Assembly (NCBI GenBank): GCA_942492375.1
Contig: CALOEL010000012.1
Span: 1 to 64,000 of the forward strand
DNA length: 64,000 bases
From: JAHEAO01 sp942492375
Lineage (GTDB): Bacteria; Pseudomonadota; Alphaproteobacteria; Rhodobacterales; Rhodobacteraceae
Reading direction: 5' to 3'
The notes beneath the pieces are model-generated. The model was not told the origin of the DNA and did not search any database. It saw only the letters and a program-made list of their open reading frames with translations. A program made the translations under genes and the position numbers. Shown in pieces: positions 9,560 through 18,557 of the stretch. Every line of letters starts with the position of its first letter. The first letter of the stretch is position 1.

Positions 9560-9590
9560 ATCCTCCAACCTACAGCCGCTGGAGGGTCAA
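9560..9590 (-). promoter_or_regulatory. MerR-family promoter of the PCu(A)C gene, hybrid operator
   Basis: TTGACC (9590-9585), a 19-bp spacer and GAGGAT (9565-9560). The dyad joins a CueR-like half (CTCCAG) to a CTGTAGG half typical of the Zn/Cd/Pb-type sites in this window. The -10 is weak, as is common for MerR-activated promoters. Confidence 0.6.
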
Positions 9591-9637
9591 GAGGGAAATC
9601 ACCGAGGCCTCTGCATCGCTGCATGTCGGTCGAGCGT

Positions 9638-10633
9638 TCAAAGCGCATAGACGATCGTCACGGTCGTGATCAGTACTACCGAAAACATCGCAAGAGCGCC
9701 GAGGGCGAGTGTTCGGCCCATGTCGCGATTTGGCTTTTCCACTTTCAGACGCAACTCCTCGGCGGTTTCCGGAAACTCGAGCGCCGCCGCATTCGAGCCA
9801 CGCATCAACTCGTATCGGGTGTTCCATCGGCGCACTTCCGCCGCGTTCCAGCCGTTCAGCACAAGGATGATTGCCGCAATCAAAACCATCGAGGACGGGA
9901 CCCAGATCGTGTAGCCACCGATGGTCTCGTCAGCCAAGGCGCTGAGTCCGCTACTGTTCCTTGCCGTTTGGTAGGACGCATAGAGACCCACCTCTTTAAG
10001 CGTCGTCAGGGAGCCCAAGAAAATGTTCGAAACGATCACCACAAAACCGGAGATCAGCCTCGCCCCACGTCGCGCGCCTTTGGGCGGATCCCGGAGATCG
10101 AACAGCATGCCGAAATACCAGACCCCTGCCAGCACCATCGACAGATGCGCGAGCATCTCGATCGCCGCAACGCGCTGCGCAAGTCCGTAAAGGACAGGAA
10201 CCTGCCAAACGAATAGCGCGGCAACAAGCAAGGCAGTGGCGATCGCCGGACGCGCCATGAACCGCACGGTGCCACGATTTCCGAGCGCACCGAGGTGTCG
10301 ACGCCATCCTCGCGCCAGACCGGCTCTCAGTATGCGCCACGGTTGGGACACCGCGATAAGCAGCGGTCCCCCAAGGCGGAGAAGAAGATGCTCCACCTGG
10401 TGCAGGGAGAAGAAACTGTGTCCCAACGGGGCCAGGGGCGCGTTCGTTGCGACGAGGAGGCAGGCAAGGCCGGCAAAGAACTGAGCCTGCCGCCAGACAG
10501 TAGTCCTTCCGAGAATGCGAGAGGATCGCGCGAGGCCGCGCATGTAGAGCCATGCGGCCAATCCGACGGAAACAAACGACACCGGTGAAATCGCATAGCC
10601 AAACGGATCGTAGTGGATGAGATACGTGATCAT
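9638..10633 (-). CDS. ctaG: CtaG-type cytochrome c oxidase assembly membrane protein
   Basis: A 331-residue polytopic membrane protein of the caa3_CtaG family, linked to copper insertion into the CuB site of haem-copper oxidases. It has about eight hydrophobic segments and the family feature of conserved histidines near membrane ends (HQVEHLLLRLGGP, AHLSMVLAGV). The stretch ISGFVVIVSNIFLGSL is also characteristic. Its start overlaps the acylase stop (ATGA), so it is the last gene of the long operon starting at 20244. The PCu(A)C gene downstream has a separate promoter. Confidence 0.82.
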   Translation of the reverse strand: MITYLIHYDPFGYAISPVSFVSVGLAAWLYMRGLARSSRILGRTTVWRQAQFFAGLACLLVATNAPLAPLGHSFFSLHQVEHLLLRLGGPLLIAVSQPWRILRAGLARGWRRHLGALGNRGTVRFMARPAIATALLVAALFVWQVPVLYGLAQRVAAIEMLAHLSMVLAGVWYFGMLFDLRDPPKGARRGARLISGFVVIVSNIFLGSLTTLKEVGLYASYQTARNSSGLSALADETIGGYTIWVPSSMVLIAAIILVLNGWNAAEVRRWNTRYELMRGSNAAALEFPETAEELRLKVEKPNRDMGRTLALGALAMFSVVLITTVTIVYAL

Positions 10634-12564
10634 AGGCTTCTGTCTTCTATCGAATTCGAGCTATCCGCTGATTTAGGTGACAGTCGAGAGGTTCCGGCGG
10701 CGCCAGCGCGGGCCAAGGACAGATCCGTGCTCATCATAAGGTATTCACCCTGCATCCACTTCGGAAAGAGGTTTTCGTAGAACCTTGACAGAGGGTGCCC
10801 GGACTGACTGGCGGGCGTGATGAAATAGGAGCCGCTTTCATCCGAAAGCGACATGACCGCCCGAAAGTTGGTGCCCCCGCCGGACGCGAACGGGCGATCT
10901 CCGTTGGATGCGAAGAAAGTCGAGGTTTGAGTGTAGGGATCGCCCGACATCGGTGCTTCGAGTGACAGTAAGTCGCTCATCATCCCACCCGATCTGATCG
11001 GCGACCACTGCATGTTCAAAGTATGCGCCTCACCCCAGGACCAGGCGGAGAGATCGGGTCCGTAGCGGTCGACCAGCCAGTCGAGGGAATCATCCAGAGC
11101 CGCTCGAACCTGTTCATCGCAGGTTTCTATGCGGGTGGAAGGGCGGATGTCGCACCAGACTGCGCTCCCGCCGCGACCGGAAAGGACCGCGTAAAGGAAA
11201 TCCGGACTGGGTCTGGTCCAAACCTCGTTCGACGCCGGAAATTCGTCCTGAAGAATGCGTCGTTGCAAAGCACTGACCCATGCCCAGAACACGAGCGGCT
11301 CCTGTGAATAGCGATCCATGTCGCCATTCCATTGCGCAAGCTTGTCCAGTATCTCGCTGCGAAACCTTTCGGTGCGGGTCTCTTCGATGGCGTTTGTGGA
11401 CCTCACGAACCAAAGCTCTTTTGCCATCAGAGGAAGAAGGGCGCGCGCGGCTGCGCTGACCGTGTCGCGTTGAACCGCAATCGCGCCGTCGACCGAGAAT
11501 ATCGGCTGTCGATCATCAAGCGCGGCCAGACGGGCGTCTCGAAACGATGCAGGGCGCTCGACCTTTCTTTCGGGCCAACGGGCCAAGGTTTCACGGTCAA
11601 TCGCCAGAACCTCCATTCCGGCAGATAACATGTCGGCGGCTCCACCAGCGGCATCCTTCGCATCGGTGGATCTAGCGAGACGGTCAAGCATAATCAGAAA
11701 ATCGCCAGCTTTCACGCCCGTGGGAGTTTCTGGTTCTTTGACGATTTTTGGGGGAGTCGATCGGAACGCCCAGGCGACGCGCTCATTGCGGCCGATGACA
11801 ACGAACGGCACGCCCGGCAGTGTGGCCCCCATGGCGGCCCCTGTCGGAAGTTGAAGATCCGCCAGGTACCATTCAGAGGGCAGCGACAAAGGGCCAACGA
11901 TGTCCGCGGCAAGAATTGGTGCCCCTGTAGCCGTTCGGTCGCCCGACAGCGCCCAAGCATTGAGGCTGACCGCGGGTGGGGTCGCAAGCATCTCGGATGT
12001 GAAGGGGCGATCTGACGGGATCTGCAAATATGACGAGACTGACAATTCTTGCCGGCTCTTGGGTCGAAGATTGCTCAAAAACGCTTGGGCTATTCTGAGG
12101 CTATCGACGGGTCTCCAGGCCGCGATCATTCTCTCGTCAGCGACCAACAGCTCGGGTGAGCCCCTGCTGCGCCCGCCCTCGGAAACCAGCCCAAGCCACG
12201 CGTTGACACCGGCGGCATATGCTTCGAGCGCATCGGAAGTCGAAGATTCAATTTCGGCCGTCCGCTCCAGTGGCAACAGGTCTTTCGTCGCACGCCTTGC
12301 CCTCAATAACTGGCCGAGCCTGTCTTGCGCGTGAACGAAGCCGATCGCGAAATAGACATCCTCGGCGGACCCCGCCGTGATGTGCGGTAAGGCTGAAGAA
12401 TCCCGCAAGATATCGATTGGGCTCTCTATACCTGCAACCGTGAAGTCCTCATTGTAGTCTGGAACGGAAGCACGCAGCAGAAAGTAGGCGGTACCGGAAA
12501 CGGCCAATCCCGCTGCGCAGGCAGCCAGGAAAGTGTAAAGCAATATGTTGAACAGCCGTCTCAA
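10630..12564 (-). CDS. Penicillin acylase family amidohydrolase
   Basis: A 644-residue Ntn-hydrolase of the penicillin/acyl-homoserine-lactone acylase family, with an N-terminal membrane or signal segment. The family makes one chain that cleaves itself before a serine nucleophile. The likely nucleophile is Ser200 in AVSLNAWALSGDRTATG, the equivalent of SNNW in better-known members, followed by GAPILAADIVG. The SNN to SLN change may alter substrate. The gene lies 24 bases after the small membrane gene and overlaps ctaG. Why an acylase sits in a metal operon is unknown; quorum-signal, lipoprotein or peptidoglycan amides are possible substrates. Confidence 0.8.
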   Translation of the reverse strand: MRRLFNILLYTFLAACAAGLAVSGTAYFLLRASVPDYNEDFTVAGIESPIDILRDSSALPHITAGSAEDVYFAIGFVHAQDRLGQLLRARRATKDLLPLERTAEIESSTSDALEAYAAGVNAWLGLVSEGGRSRGSPELLVADERMIAAWRPVDSLRIAQAFLSNLRPKSRQELSVSSYLQIPSDRPFTSEMLATPPAVSLNAWALSGDRTATGAPILAADIVGPLSLPSEWYLADLQLPTGAAMGATLPGVPFVVIGRNERVAWAFRSTPPKIVKEPETPTGVKAGDFLIMLDRLARSTDAKDAAGGAADMLSAGMEVLAIDRETLARWPERKVERPASFRDARLAALDDRQPIFSVDGAIAVQRDTVSAAARALLPLMAKELWFVRSTNAIEETRTERFRSEILDKLAQWNGDMDRYSQEPLVFWAWVSALQRRILQDEFPASNEVWTRPSPDFLYAVLSGRGGSAVWCDIRPSTRIETCDEQVRAALDDSLDWLVDRYGPDLSAWSWGEAHTLNMQWSPIRSGGMMSDLLSLEAPMSGDPYTQTSTFFASNGDRPFASGGGTNFRAVMSLSDESGSYFITPASQSGHPLSRFYENLFPKWMQGEYLMMSTDLSLARAGAAGTSRLSPKSADSSNSIEDRSL

Positions 12565-12588
12565 TTCGTTGCCGATGCTGAAGCATTT

Positions 12589-12756
12589 TCAGGAAAGGAT
12601 GCGCAAGAGGATCACCGACGCGATATAGGCGAGCAGGCCGAAGGCAATCCCGAAGCTTGCCGCATACTGAAGAACATCAAGGCGGTTCCCTTTCGTTTGA
12701 CGTGCCACATAGCCACCCCAGATCGCACCGCCGACGATGCCCGCTAGTACCAGCAT
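12589..12756 (-). CDS. Small two-helix membrane protein
   Basis: A 55-residue protein starting MLVLAGIVGGAIWGGYVARQ and ending SVILLRILS, with two hydrophobic helices joined by a basic loop (RQTKGNR). I chose the ATG at 12756 because it overlaps the lnt stop (TGATG) and has GGAGG seven bases upstream. An ATG at 12762 is too close to that site. No family is recognised. Coupling to lnt suggests a helper or stability factor for envelope or lipoprotein enzymes. Confidence 0.7.
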   Translation of the reverse strand: MLVLAGIVGGAIWGGYVARQTKGNRLDVLQYAASFGIAFGLLAYIASVILLRILS

Positions 12757-14328
12757 CACCATTCCTCCATTCTTGAGTTCGCCGCACCGAGACGTCGTCG
12801 GACCAAGCCGAAAGAATAGACCAGGCTCCAGGACGCAACGACGAGCGCCAGCAGGATCCAGTCGCCGAAACGCGCGTAAGGCGTGGGATCACGCGCTCCG
12901 GGCAAGCTGGCATCGATGACGCCTGGTTCCCCCGGTATCGAGACGCGCGACGACCTCTCCATTGGGATCGATGACAGCGGATATCCCGGTGTTGGCAGCG
13001 CGGACCACGGGAAGACCTTCCTCGACGGCGCGCATGCGCGCGGCTGCGAGGTGCTGCTCGGGCCCGATGCTGGTCCCGAACCAGGCGTCGTTGGTAGCGT
13101 TGAATATCCAATCCGGTCGGAAAAGATCATCGACCACATGGCCCGGAAAGATGATCTCGTAGCAGATCGCCACGGCAGCGCGCGGCGCACCCGGGAGGGC
13201 GAGCGTGCGTGGCCCCGATCCAGGCGTGAAATCGCCCGAACCCTCGGTCAGCCGCGCGACAGGCAACCAGCCTCGAAAGGGAACGTATTCCCCGAACGGC
13301 ACGAGATGTTGCTTTGCATATCCGGTCAGTATTTCCCCATTGCTGTCATAGGCCTGGACCGTATTGAAATAACTGGTGCCCGCATCGCTCTCCACTCGAT
13401 CGGGCACTCCCGTCAGAAGCAGATCGCCGTCGGGCAGAGTCGCGGAGATCCGGGCACGCGCTTCCGCGTCCTCGTCGAGAAAACCGGGAAAGGCCGTCTC
13501 CGGCCAAAGCAGAAGATCGACATTGCCGGGGCGAGAAGAGAGGTCCAAGTAGCGCTCAAGGGTTGCTTCCCGGTTTCCGGGCGCTCATTTCTCCCGTTGC
13601 GGCACGTTGCCTTGCACGATGCGCAGGTCGATACCGGGCGAGGGTACCTTTGATCCAAGGCGGAACGTACCGGCACCCCAGAGTCCTATAATGGCCATAG
13701 CGCATAGCACCAAAACGGCTGACCGTTGGCGTGGCAGGGCCGAATACGCAGCTCCCGGCATGACGCCGACAAGGACCGTGAGAAAGCTCAACCCGTAGCT
13801 TCCGACCCAGGCGGCTGGCTGTCGCAGCGCGGCGTGATCGACCAGAGCATACGCGGCAAGGTTCCACGGAAATCCAGTCAGGACGTGACCTCGCAACCAT
13901 TCTGCGGCCACCCAGCAGGTGGCGAGCAAAAGGCTCGCGGCAATGCCGCCGAGCGGTCTGCGCCGAGCGATGATGGCAAAGAGCGCCGCTGCGCTCGCCG
14001 GGAAAATGGCGAGACCCGCGGACAAACCCGCAACCGCCGGTATCGCCACAGCGCCGAAACGTTCGGCATCGACGTAGAAGCTCTCGGCGATCCAGGAAAT
14101 TCCAATTCCGAATTGGCCCAGTCCGAAAGCCCAACCGACGAGGACAGCGCGCGAGGTTGAGATATTCCGGAGAACAATAAAGAGCACGGAGAAAGCGACA
14201 GGGACCGCGATGAGCCACGAAAACGGCGGAAGGGTCAAAACCGTCAATCCGCCGGCAACAAAGGCAAAACCCATGCGCTGGAGCAGGTTTGGGCTCTTGC
14301 CAACGGACAGAGGCAAACCCCGCTTCAT
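12756..14328 (-). pseudogene. lnt: Apolipoprotein N-acyltransferase, nonsense codon and frameshift
   Basis: Lnt adds the third acyl chain to bacterial lipoproteins. The N-terminal half has the usual membrane helices (WLRGHVLTGFPWNL). The hydrolase half has the catalytic residues: Glu in WPETAFPG, Lys in YAKQHLVPFGEYVPF, Cys in AICYEIIFP. A TGA at 13587-13585 falls where homologues have Trp (PQREK, stop, APGNREATL in the same frame). Near 12945 a CG dinucleotide appears lost from a CGCGCG tract, after which another frame carries the C-terminal helix. Unless suppressed or miscalled the protein is not made whole. The start overlaps the lspA stop. Confidence 0.85.
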
Positions 14329-14798
14329 GGATCAGACCGACGCCGCGCGCTCAACCACGGCGCGACGAGCAGCAGCCCGACGCCACCTACCACGAATACG
14401 TCTGCCATGTTGAAGGCCGGCCAATGCGCCGACCCCACGTAGAAATCGAGGAAGTCCGTCACACCCCGAAACCGGATGCGGTCCAGGATGTTACCGAGCG
14501 CACCACCGATGATCGCGCCATAGGCAATAGCCTCGACCCGGCTGCCGGTACGAACCAGCATGACCGCCAGCGAGACGCAGATGGCTAGTGCCAGTACAAC
14601 AAGGCTCCACCACGGCGCACCGCCGAGAAGCCCGAAGGTCACCCCGTCATTGCGCAGGTAGATGAGATTGAAGCCGGGAAAGACAGGCACGCCTGAGCTC
14701 AAGGCGGTCTCATTGGCGACAACGACTGCTTTTGTCACCTGATCGATAAGAAAGGCGGATCCGGCCGCAATCACACCTTGGAAGAGGGACCGTTTCAT
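14325..14798 (-). CDS. lspA: Signal peptidase II
   Basis: A 157-residue inner-membrane aspartic protease that removes lipoprotein signal peptides. It has four hydrophobic segments and the conserved aspartates in GNILDRIRF, VTDFLDF and FNMADVFV. It starts four bases after the ZIP gene and overlaps lnt, so the two lipoprotein enzymes are co-expressed. lspA copies are known in lead/cadmium resistance operons (pbr), which fits the Zn/Cd/Pb-type promoter at the head of the operon. Confidence 0.93.
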   Translation of the reverse strand: MKRSLFQGVIAAGSAFLIDQVTKAVVVANETALSSGVPVFPGFNLIYLRNDGVTFGLLGGAPWWSLVVLALAICVSLAVMLVRTGSRVEAIAYGAIIGGALGNILDRIRFRGVTDFLDFYVGSAHWPAFNMADVFVVGGVGLLLVAPWLSARRRSDP

Positions 14799-14802
14799 CG
14801 GA

Positions 14803-15585
14803 TCATCCTAGCCATACATCGAGGAACAACATGATTACGAGGCCGACTGCGAGACCGAGTGTCGCCCTGTTCTGATGACCGGAACGGTGGGTCTCCGGAA
14901 TGATCTCGTGGCTGATGACATAGAGCATCGCACCGGCAGCGAAGGCGAGGCCCCATGGCAACAGCGGCTGCGAGATGCTGATGATGCCAGCGCCTAGAAG
15001 CCCTCCTGCCGGCTCGACAAGGCCGGTCAGGGCGGCGATGCCCCAGGCGCGGTGCCTGGAATAACCCTCACCAAGCAGCGAGACCGCCACCGCCAGGCCC
15101 TCGGGGGCGTTTTGCAGCCCTATGCCGATCGCAAGCGGCAAGCCGCCCGAGAATCCGTCAGCCCCGAACCCGACACCGACGGCAAGCCCTTCGGGGAAAT
15201 TGTGGATCGTTATCGCGATGATGAAGAGCCAAACGCGGCGCAGCGACGCTGCGTCGGGGCCTTCCCGCCCCGTCTTGAAATGCTCATGCGGCAGCTTTTC
15301 GTTCATCAGAGCAACCGCGCCCATGCCGAGCAGGATCGCGAGACAGACGATGGCCGCGGGGGCGGCAGCGCTCTCGAATTGCCCTTCGGCCGCGTCGAGG
15401 GCCGGGATAATCAGCGAGAAGAACGAGGCCGCGAGCATGACACCTGCTGCAAAGCCGAGCAGGAGATCGCGTGTGGATCGGGACGGGATCCGCCCGAAGA
15501 TCACAGGTACCGCCCCGACCGCGGTAAGCGATCCGGCGGCCAGGCTTCCAACAAAGCCAAGCGCTATCGGGGAGAGGGGTTCCAA
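14803..15585 (-). CDS. ZIP family divalent metal transporter
   Basis: A 260-residue inner-membrane transporter related to ZupT, with about eight helices and a His-containing loop (EKLPHEHFK). The metal pathway motif HNFPEGLAVG is at 128-137. The second motif, HNxPEG in many ZIPs, reads QNAPEG here (158-163), which could change metal choice or rate. ZIPs usually import Zn, Fe, Mn or Co, so its position in a resistance operon is unusual. It might resupply metal to periplasmic enzymes or work in export. Confidence 0.9.
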   Translation of the reverse strand: MEPLSPIALGFVGSLAAGSLTAVGAVPVIFGRIPSRSTRDLLLGFAAGVMLAASFFSLIIPALDAAEGQFESAAAPAAIVCLAILLGMGAVALMNEKLPHEHFKTGREGPDAASLRRVWLFIIAITIHNFPEGLAVGVGFGADGFSGGLPLAIGIGLQNAPEGLAVAVSLLGEGYSRHRAWGIAALTGLVEPAGGLLGAGIISISQPLLPWGLAFAAGAMLYVISHEIIPETHRSGHQNRATLGLAVGLVIMLFLDVWLG

Positions 15586-15611
15586 TTGCTAAGGTCTTGC
15601 CGGCAAGTCTG

Positions 15612-16067
15612 TCAGGAGCCGGAGTAGCTGGTGAAAACCTCGGTCGATCCGTCTTCGCGGATCAGGAAAACATCGTAAGCCTCACGGTCGTCTTCCGGTC
15701 CCATGCCGGGCGACCCGTAGGGCATTCCGGGCACCGCCAGGCCCACCGCGTCTGGCCGGTCCTCCAGCAGGCGTTGGATGTCGGCGGCCGGCACGTGGCC
15801 CTCGATCACGTAGCCGTCGACCAGCGCCGTATGGCAGGACACCATTCGCTGCGGAACGCCATTGTCGAGTTTGAAGCGCACAAGAGATCCTCCGAACATG
15901 TCCTCGCCTTTCGGCGCGAAGCCGTTTTCCTCGAGGTGCTTCATCCAGGACAGGCAACAACCGCAGCCGTTCGTCTTCAGGACATCGATCGGGATCGCCT
16001 CTGCGACGGCTTGTGCCGCGGGAAGCAACGCCAATGCGATGGCAAGCGCGGGAGCATATTTTTTCAT
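15612..16067 (-). CDS. DUF411 family periplasmic metal-binding protein
   Basis: A 151-residue exported protein with an N-terminal signal peptide ending near AVA. The mature part has the DUF411 signature: TNGCGCC (Cys35, 37, 38), later SCHTA (Cys78, His79) and GHVP (His91). The family occurs in copper and silver resistance clusters and is thought to bind metal in the periplasm; its biochemical role is not settled. It sits between the M23 peptidase and ZIP genes with short spacers. Confidence 0.88.
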   Translation of the reverse strand: MKKYAPALAIALALLPAAQAVAEAIPIDVLKTNGCGCCLSWMKHLEENGFAPKGEDMFGGSLVRFKLDNGVPQRMVSCHTALVDGYVIEGHVPAADIQRLLEDRPDAVGLAVPGMPYGSPGMGPEDDREAYDVFLIREDGSTEVFTSYSGS

Positions 16068-16070
16068 GGG

Positions 16071-17444
16071 TCAAAGCCTTTCGGTTATCGTTCGCGCAAA
16101 TTCGCTGGCAAGTCTCTCAGCCAGAAGCGAGCGCGCCTCAGTCAGTCTTGCAAGCGCGGCCGTGTTGCCCGCTTCACGCTCGGCCGCCTCTGCCAGTCGC
16201 TCGTCTGACAGAGGATCGGTCGGGCGACCATTAACCAAGACCTCGTAGTGCAGATTGGGCCCGGTCGCGGTGCCCGTCGCGCCGACGCGGCCGATCAAAT
16301 CTCCGGCCATCACGCGCTGGCCTTTTGCAAGACTGTCCGGCACAGCGCTCAGATGCGCATAGCGCGTCAGGGTGTCGGAGCCATGCGCGATCTCGACGAC
16401 CCGACCATATCCTCCGCGTCGACCTATGAAGCTCACTCGGCCAGGCGCCGTCGCCTTTACCGGCGTGCCACGCGCCGCCGCGAAGTCCACCCCTGTGTGC
16501 ATCCGTACATTGCCGTAGACCGGATGGGTGCGGCGCCCGAACACGGAACTCAGCCGTGCGCCTTCGACCGGTTGCGCGAATACGCGCAGGACCTCTCCGT
16601 CGACATAGATCGTCGCTTGACCGCTGCCGTCGTCCGGCCAGACGATTTCATAAACCAAGCCGCCGAGATCCAGCGCGGCGAAGGCTAGTTCCGGCTGACC
16701 GATCACCTGATCCCCGTCCCGTGCCTCACGCCACAGCAGACGTACCGTCTCGCCGCCGGAAAGTTCGCGCCGGAAATCCACCGTGCCACCCAGCATCTGT
16801 GCCAGGTCCACCGCAAAACGGGCGGGAATATCCGCCGTGTCGAGCGCGGCGAAGATCGAGCTTTCGATCACCGCCTCGCCCGCGAAAGTTACCATTTCGG
16901 GGTCCGGCTCCAACACGCGAGCGGCAAGCTGCTCGCCGAAGACCGCCTCTATCCGGACACCGTCTTCGAGGGCGAGTTCTACACGACGCGGTTTGCCGTT
17001 CGCTTGTGAGACCACGGTAACCGTGTGACCCGGACGCAGATGGCGCAGATCGTATTCGGCGCTGATCGCCAAGGCGATTTCGACGCGATCCGTAGCACCC
17101 AGCCCCGCATCGGAAAGGACCGCATCAAGCGTCTCACCCGACGCAATCTCGCGCGTCCAAGTGACCAGCGGGGGCTCGATAGATGGCAAGGAAGTATCAG
17201 ACAAGGAGGCGGGCGCGATGGGCACGGGTGTGAACTCGAACGCGACACCCGGTTGAGCGAATTTGGGGCGGACCGAAATGCTTTCGGCAATCCGAGGCGG
17301 CGCGAGCGGATCGGGGGTCCAGAGTGTCGCTTCAGCAAGCGCAGGCGGCACCGGTACTTTAGCCAACGAGCCGGAGACAGCGAGAGCTGTCACCGAAGCA
17401 CCCACCACGACAACCAGCGCCGCTGCTACATACCCTATTCTCAT
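16071..17444 (-). CDS. M23 family peptidoglycan endopeptidase
   Basis: A 457-residue envelope metallopeptidase of the lysostaphin/MepM type that cuts stem-peptide cross-links. It has an N-terminal membrane anchor, a LysM/OapA-like region (ASGETLDAVLSDAGL) and a C-terminal M23 domain. Zinc ligands are His316 and Asp320 (HTGVDFA) and His399 (GPNLHYE), with His364 nearby (RYAHLS). Its GTG/ATG start overlaps the preceding SCO gene. It could open the wall for insertion of new material under metal stress. Confidence 0.9.
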   Translation of the reverse strand: MRIGYVAAALVVVVGASVTALAVSGSLAKVPVPPALAEATLWTPDPLAPPRIAESISVRPKFAQPGVAFEFTPVPIAPASLSDTSLPSIEPPLVTWTREIASGETLDAVLSDAGLGATDRVEIALAISAEYDLRHLRPGHTVTVVSQANGKPRRVELALEDGVRIEAVFGEQLAARVLEPDPEMVTFAGEAVIESSIFAALDTADIPARFAVDLAQMLGGTVDFRRELSGGETVRLLWREARDGDQVIGQPELAFAALDLGGLVYEIVWPDDGSGQATIYVDGEVLRVFAQPVEGARLSSVFGRRTHPVYGNVRMHTGVDFAAARGTPVKATAPGRVSFIGRRGGYGRVVEIAHGSDTLTRYAHLSAVPDSLAKGQRVMAGDLIGRVGATGTATGPNLHYEVLVNGRPTDPLSDERLAEAAEREAGNTAALARLTEARSLLAERLASEFARTITERL

Positions 17445-18067
17445 ATTGCCCCCTCATCTTCTTCTTGCAATGCGCGGCGGATCTTCGGCACCGCGAACTC
17501 CCGTGGCTCGTGATAATCGATCATGGTGACGAACTGCCCTTCTGCATCGAACAGGAAGACACTCGCAGTATGGTTCATCGTGTATTCTCCGCCCTCGGTT
17601 TGCACCTTTTCGTAGGTCGCGCGGAAGCCGTTGGCTGCGCGCGCGATCTGCTCTTCCGGGCCCGTCCAGCCACGAATTGCCGGATGGAAATAGCCGACAT
17701 ACTCGGCCATCGCCTCGACGGTGTCCCGCTCCGGGTCGACCGTGATGAAGATCACGTTCAGCCGCGCCGCGTCCTCTCCCATCTCGTCCAGCCAACCGGA
17801 AATATCCGATAGCGTGGTCGGGCAGACGTCCGGGCAGTAGGTGAACCCGAAAAACACCATTGTCGGGCGACCGATCAGGGTGTCTGGCCCCACCTCACTG
17901 CCCTCGTGGTCGGTCAGGCGGAACTCCATCGCCGACAGGGGCAGGGGCCGCTGCCCATTTGGTTCAGGAGCGCCGGGCCCGTCCACCCGCCACCAGCCCA
18001 CGAAGAGCGCCAGGCCGAGAACACCAGCACCGGCTGCACCATACTGAACGAACTGCCGACGTCGCAT
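17441..18067 (-). CDS. SCO1/SenC family copper chaperone
   Basis: A 208-residue membrane-anchored thioredoxin-fold protein for CuA assembly of cytochrome oxidase. After one N-terminal helix the copper site is Cys78 and Cys82 (CPDVCP) and His166 (MNHTASVF). It overlaps the PCu(A)C gene by one base; SCO and PCu(A)C work together in CuA loading. A second, distinct SCO is encoded at 19642-20244 in the same operon. Confidence 0.93.
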   Translation of the reverse strand: MRRRQFVQYGAAGAGVLGLALFVGWWRVDGPGAPEPNGQRPLPLSAMEFRLTDHEGSEVGPDTLIGRPTMVFFGFTYCPDVCPTTLSDISGWLDEMGEDAARLNVIFITVDPERDTVEAMAEYVGYFHPAIRGWTGPEEQIARAANGFRATYEKVQTEGGEYTMNHTASVFLFDAEGQFVTMIDYHEPREFAVPKIRRALQEEDEGAI

Positions 18068-18534
18068 CAGCCCTCCGGCCCGCGCGCGGCGATGCCGAGG
18101 ATCGGGACTTCGACCGTCACCTCGCCACCATCCGAGAAGGTCAGTGTCAGCGGGAAGGTCTCGCCTTCGGTCATCGGCTCTTGCAGCTTCATGAGCATGA
18201 CGTGCAGCCCGCCTGGCTCCAATGCCACGCTTTCGCCCGCTTCAATCGTGATCTCGCCCGCCGGAGTCATGGAACTGACGCCCTCGGCATTGGTTTTCGT
18301 CTCGTGGATCTCGGGCATCGTGGCCAGGGGCGTTGCAAGTCCGGTCAGCGTTACAGCTTCGTCACCCGTATTTCGGACAGTCATATAGGCCGCGCCTGGC
18401 CTACTGACGCCGATCGAGGCGCGGGACCACGCGTCCTCGACAACGACATCCTCGTAGCCGGCCAGTGCCGGGGTCAGCAACCCTACCACCGCCAGAAGCG
18501 CAGCCAATACAGTGGCGCAAAACCATTCTCTCAT
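18067..18534 (-). CDS. PCu(A)C-type periplasmic copper chaperone, second copy
   Basis: A 155-residue exported chaperone. The copper ligands H77, M89, H111 and M113 have the same spacing as in the copy at 9001-9504. It lies between dsbA and a SCO gene in the long operon. The two copies are clearly diverged in sequence, so they are not a recent duplication. Confidence 0.92.
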   Translation of the reverse strand: MREWFCATVLAALLAVVGLLTPALAGYEDVVVEDAWSRASIGVSRPGAAYMTVRNTGDEAVTLTGLATPLATMPEIHETKTNAEGVSSMTPAGEITIEAGESVALEPGGLHVMLMKLQEPMTEGETFPLTLTFSDGGEVTVEVPILGIAARGPEG

Positions 18535-18557
18535 CAGTCTTTTCCCCTCGTGATCAC

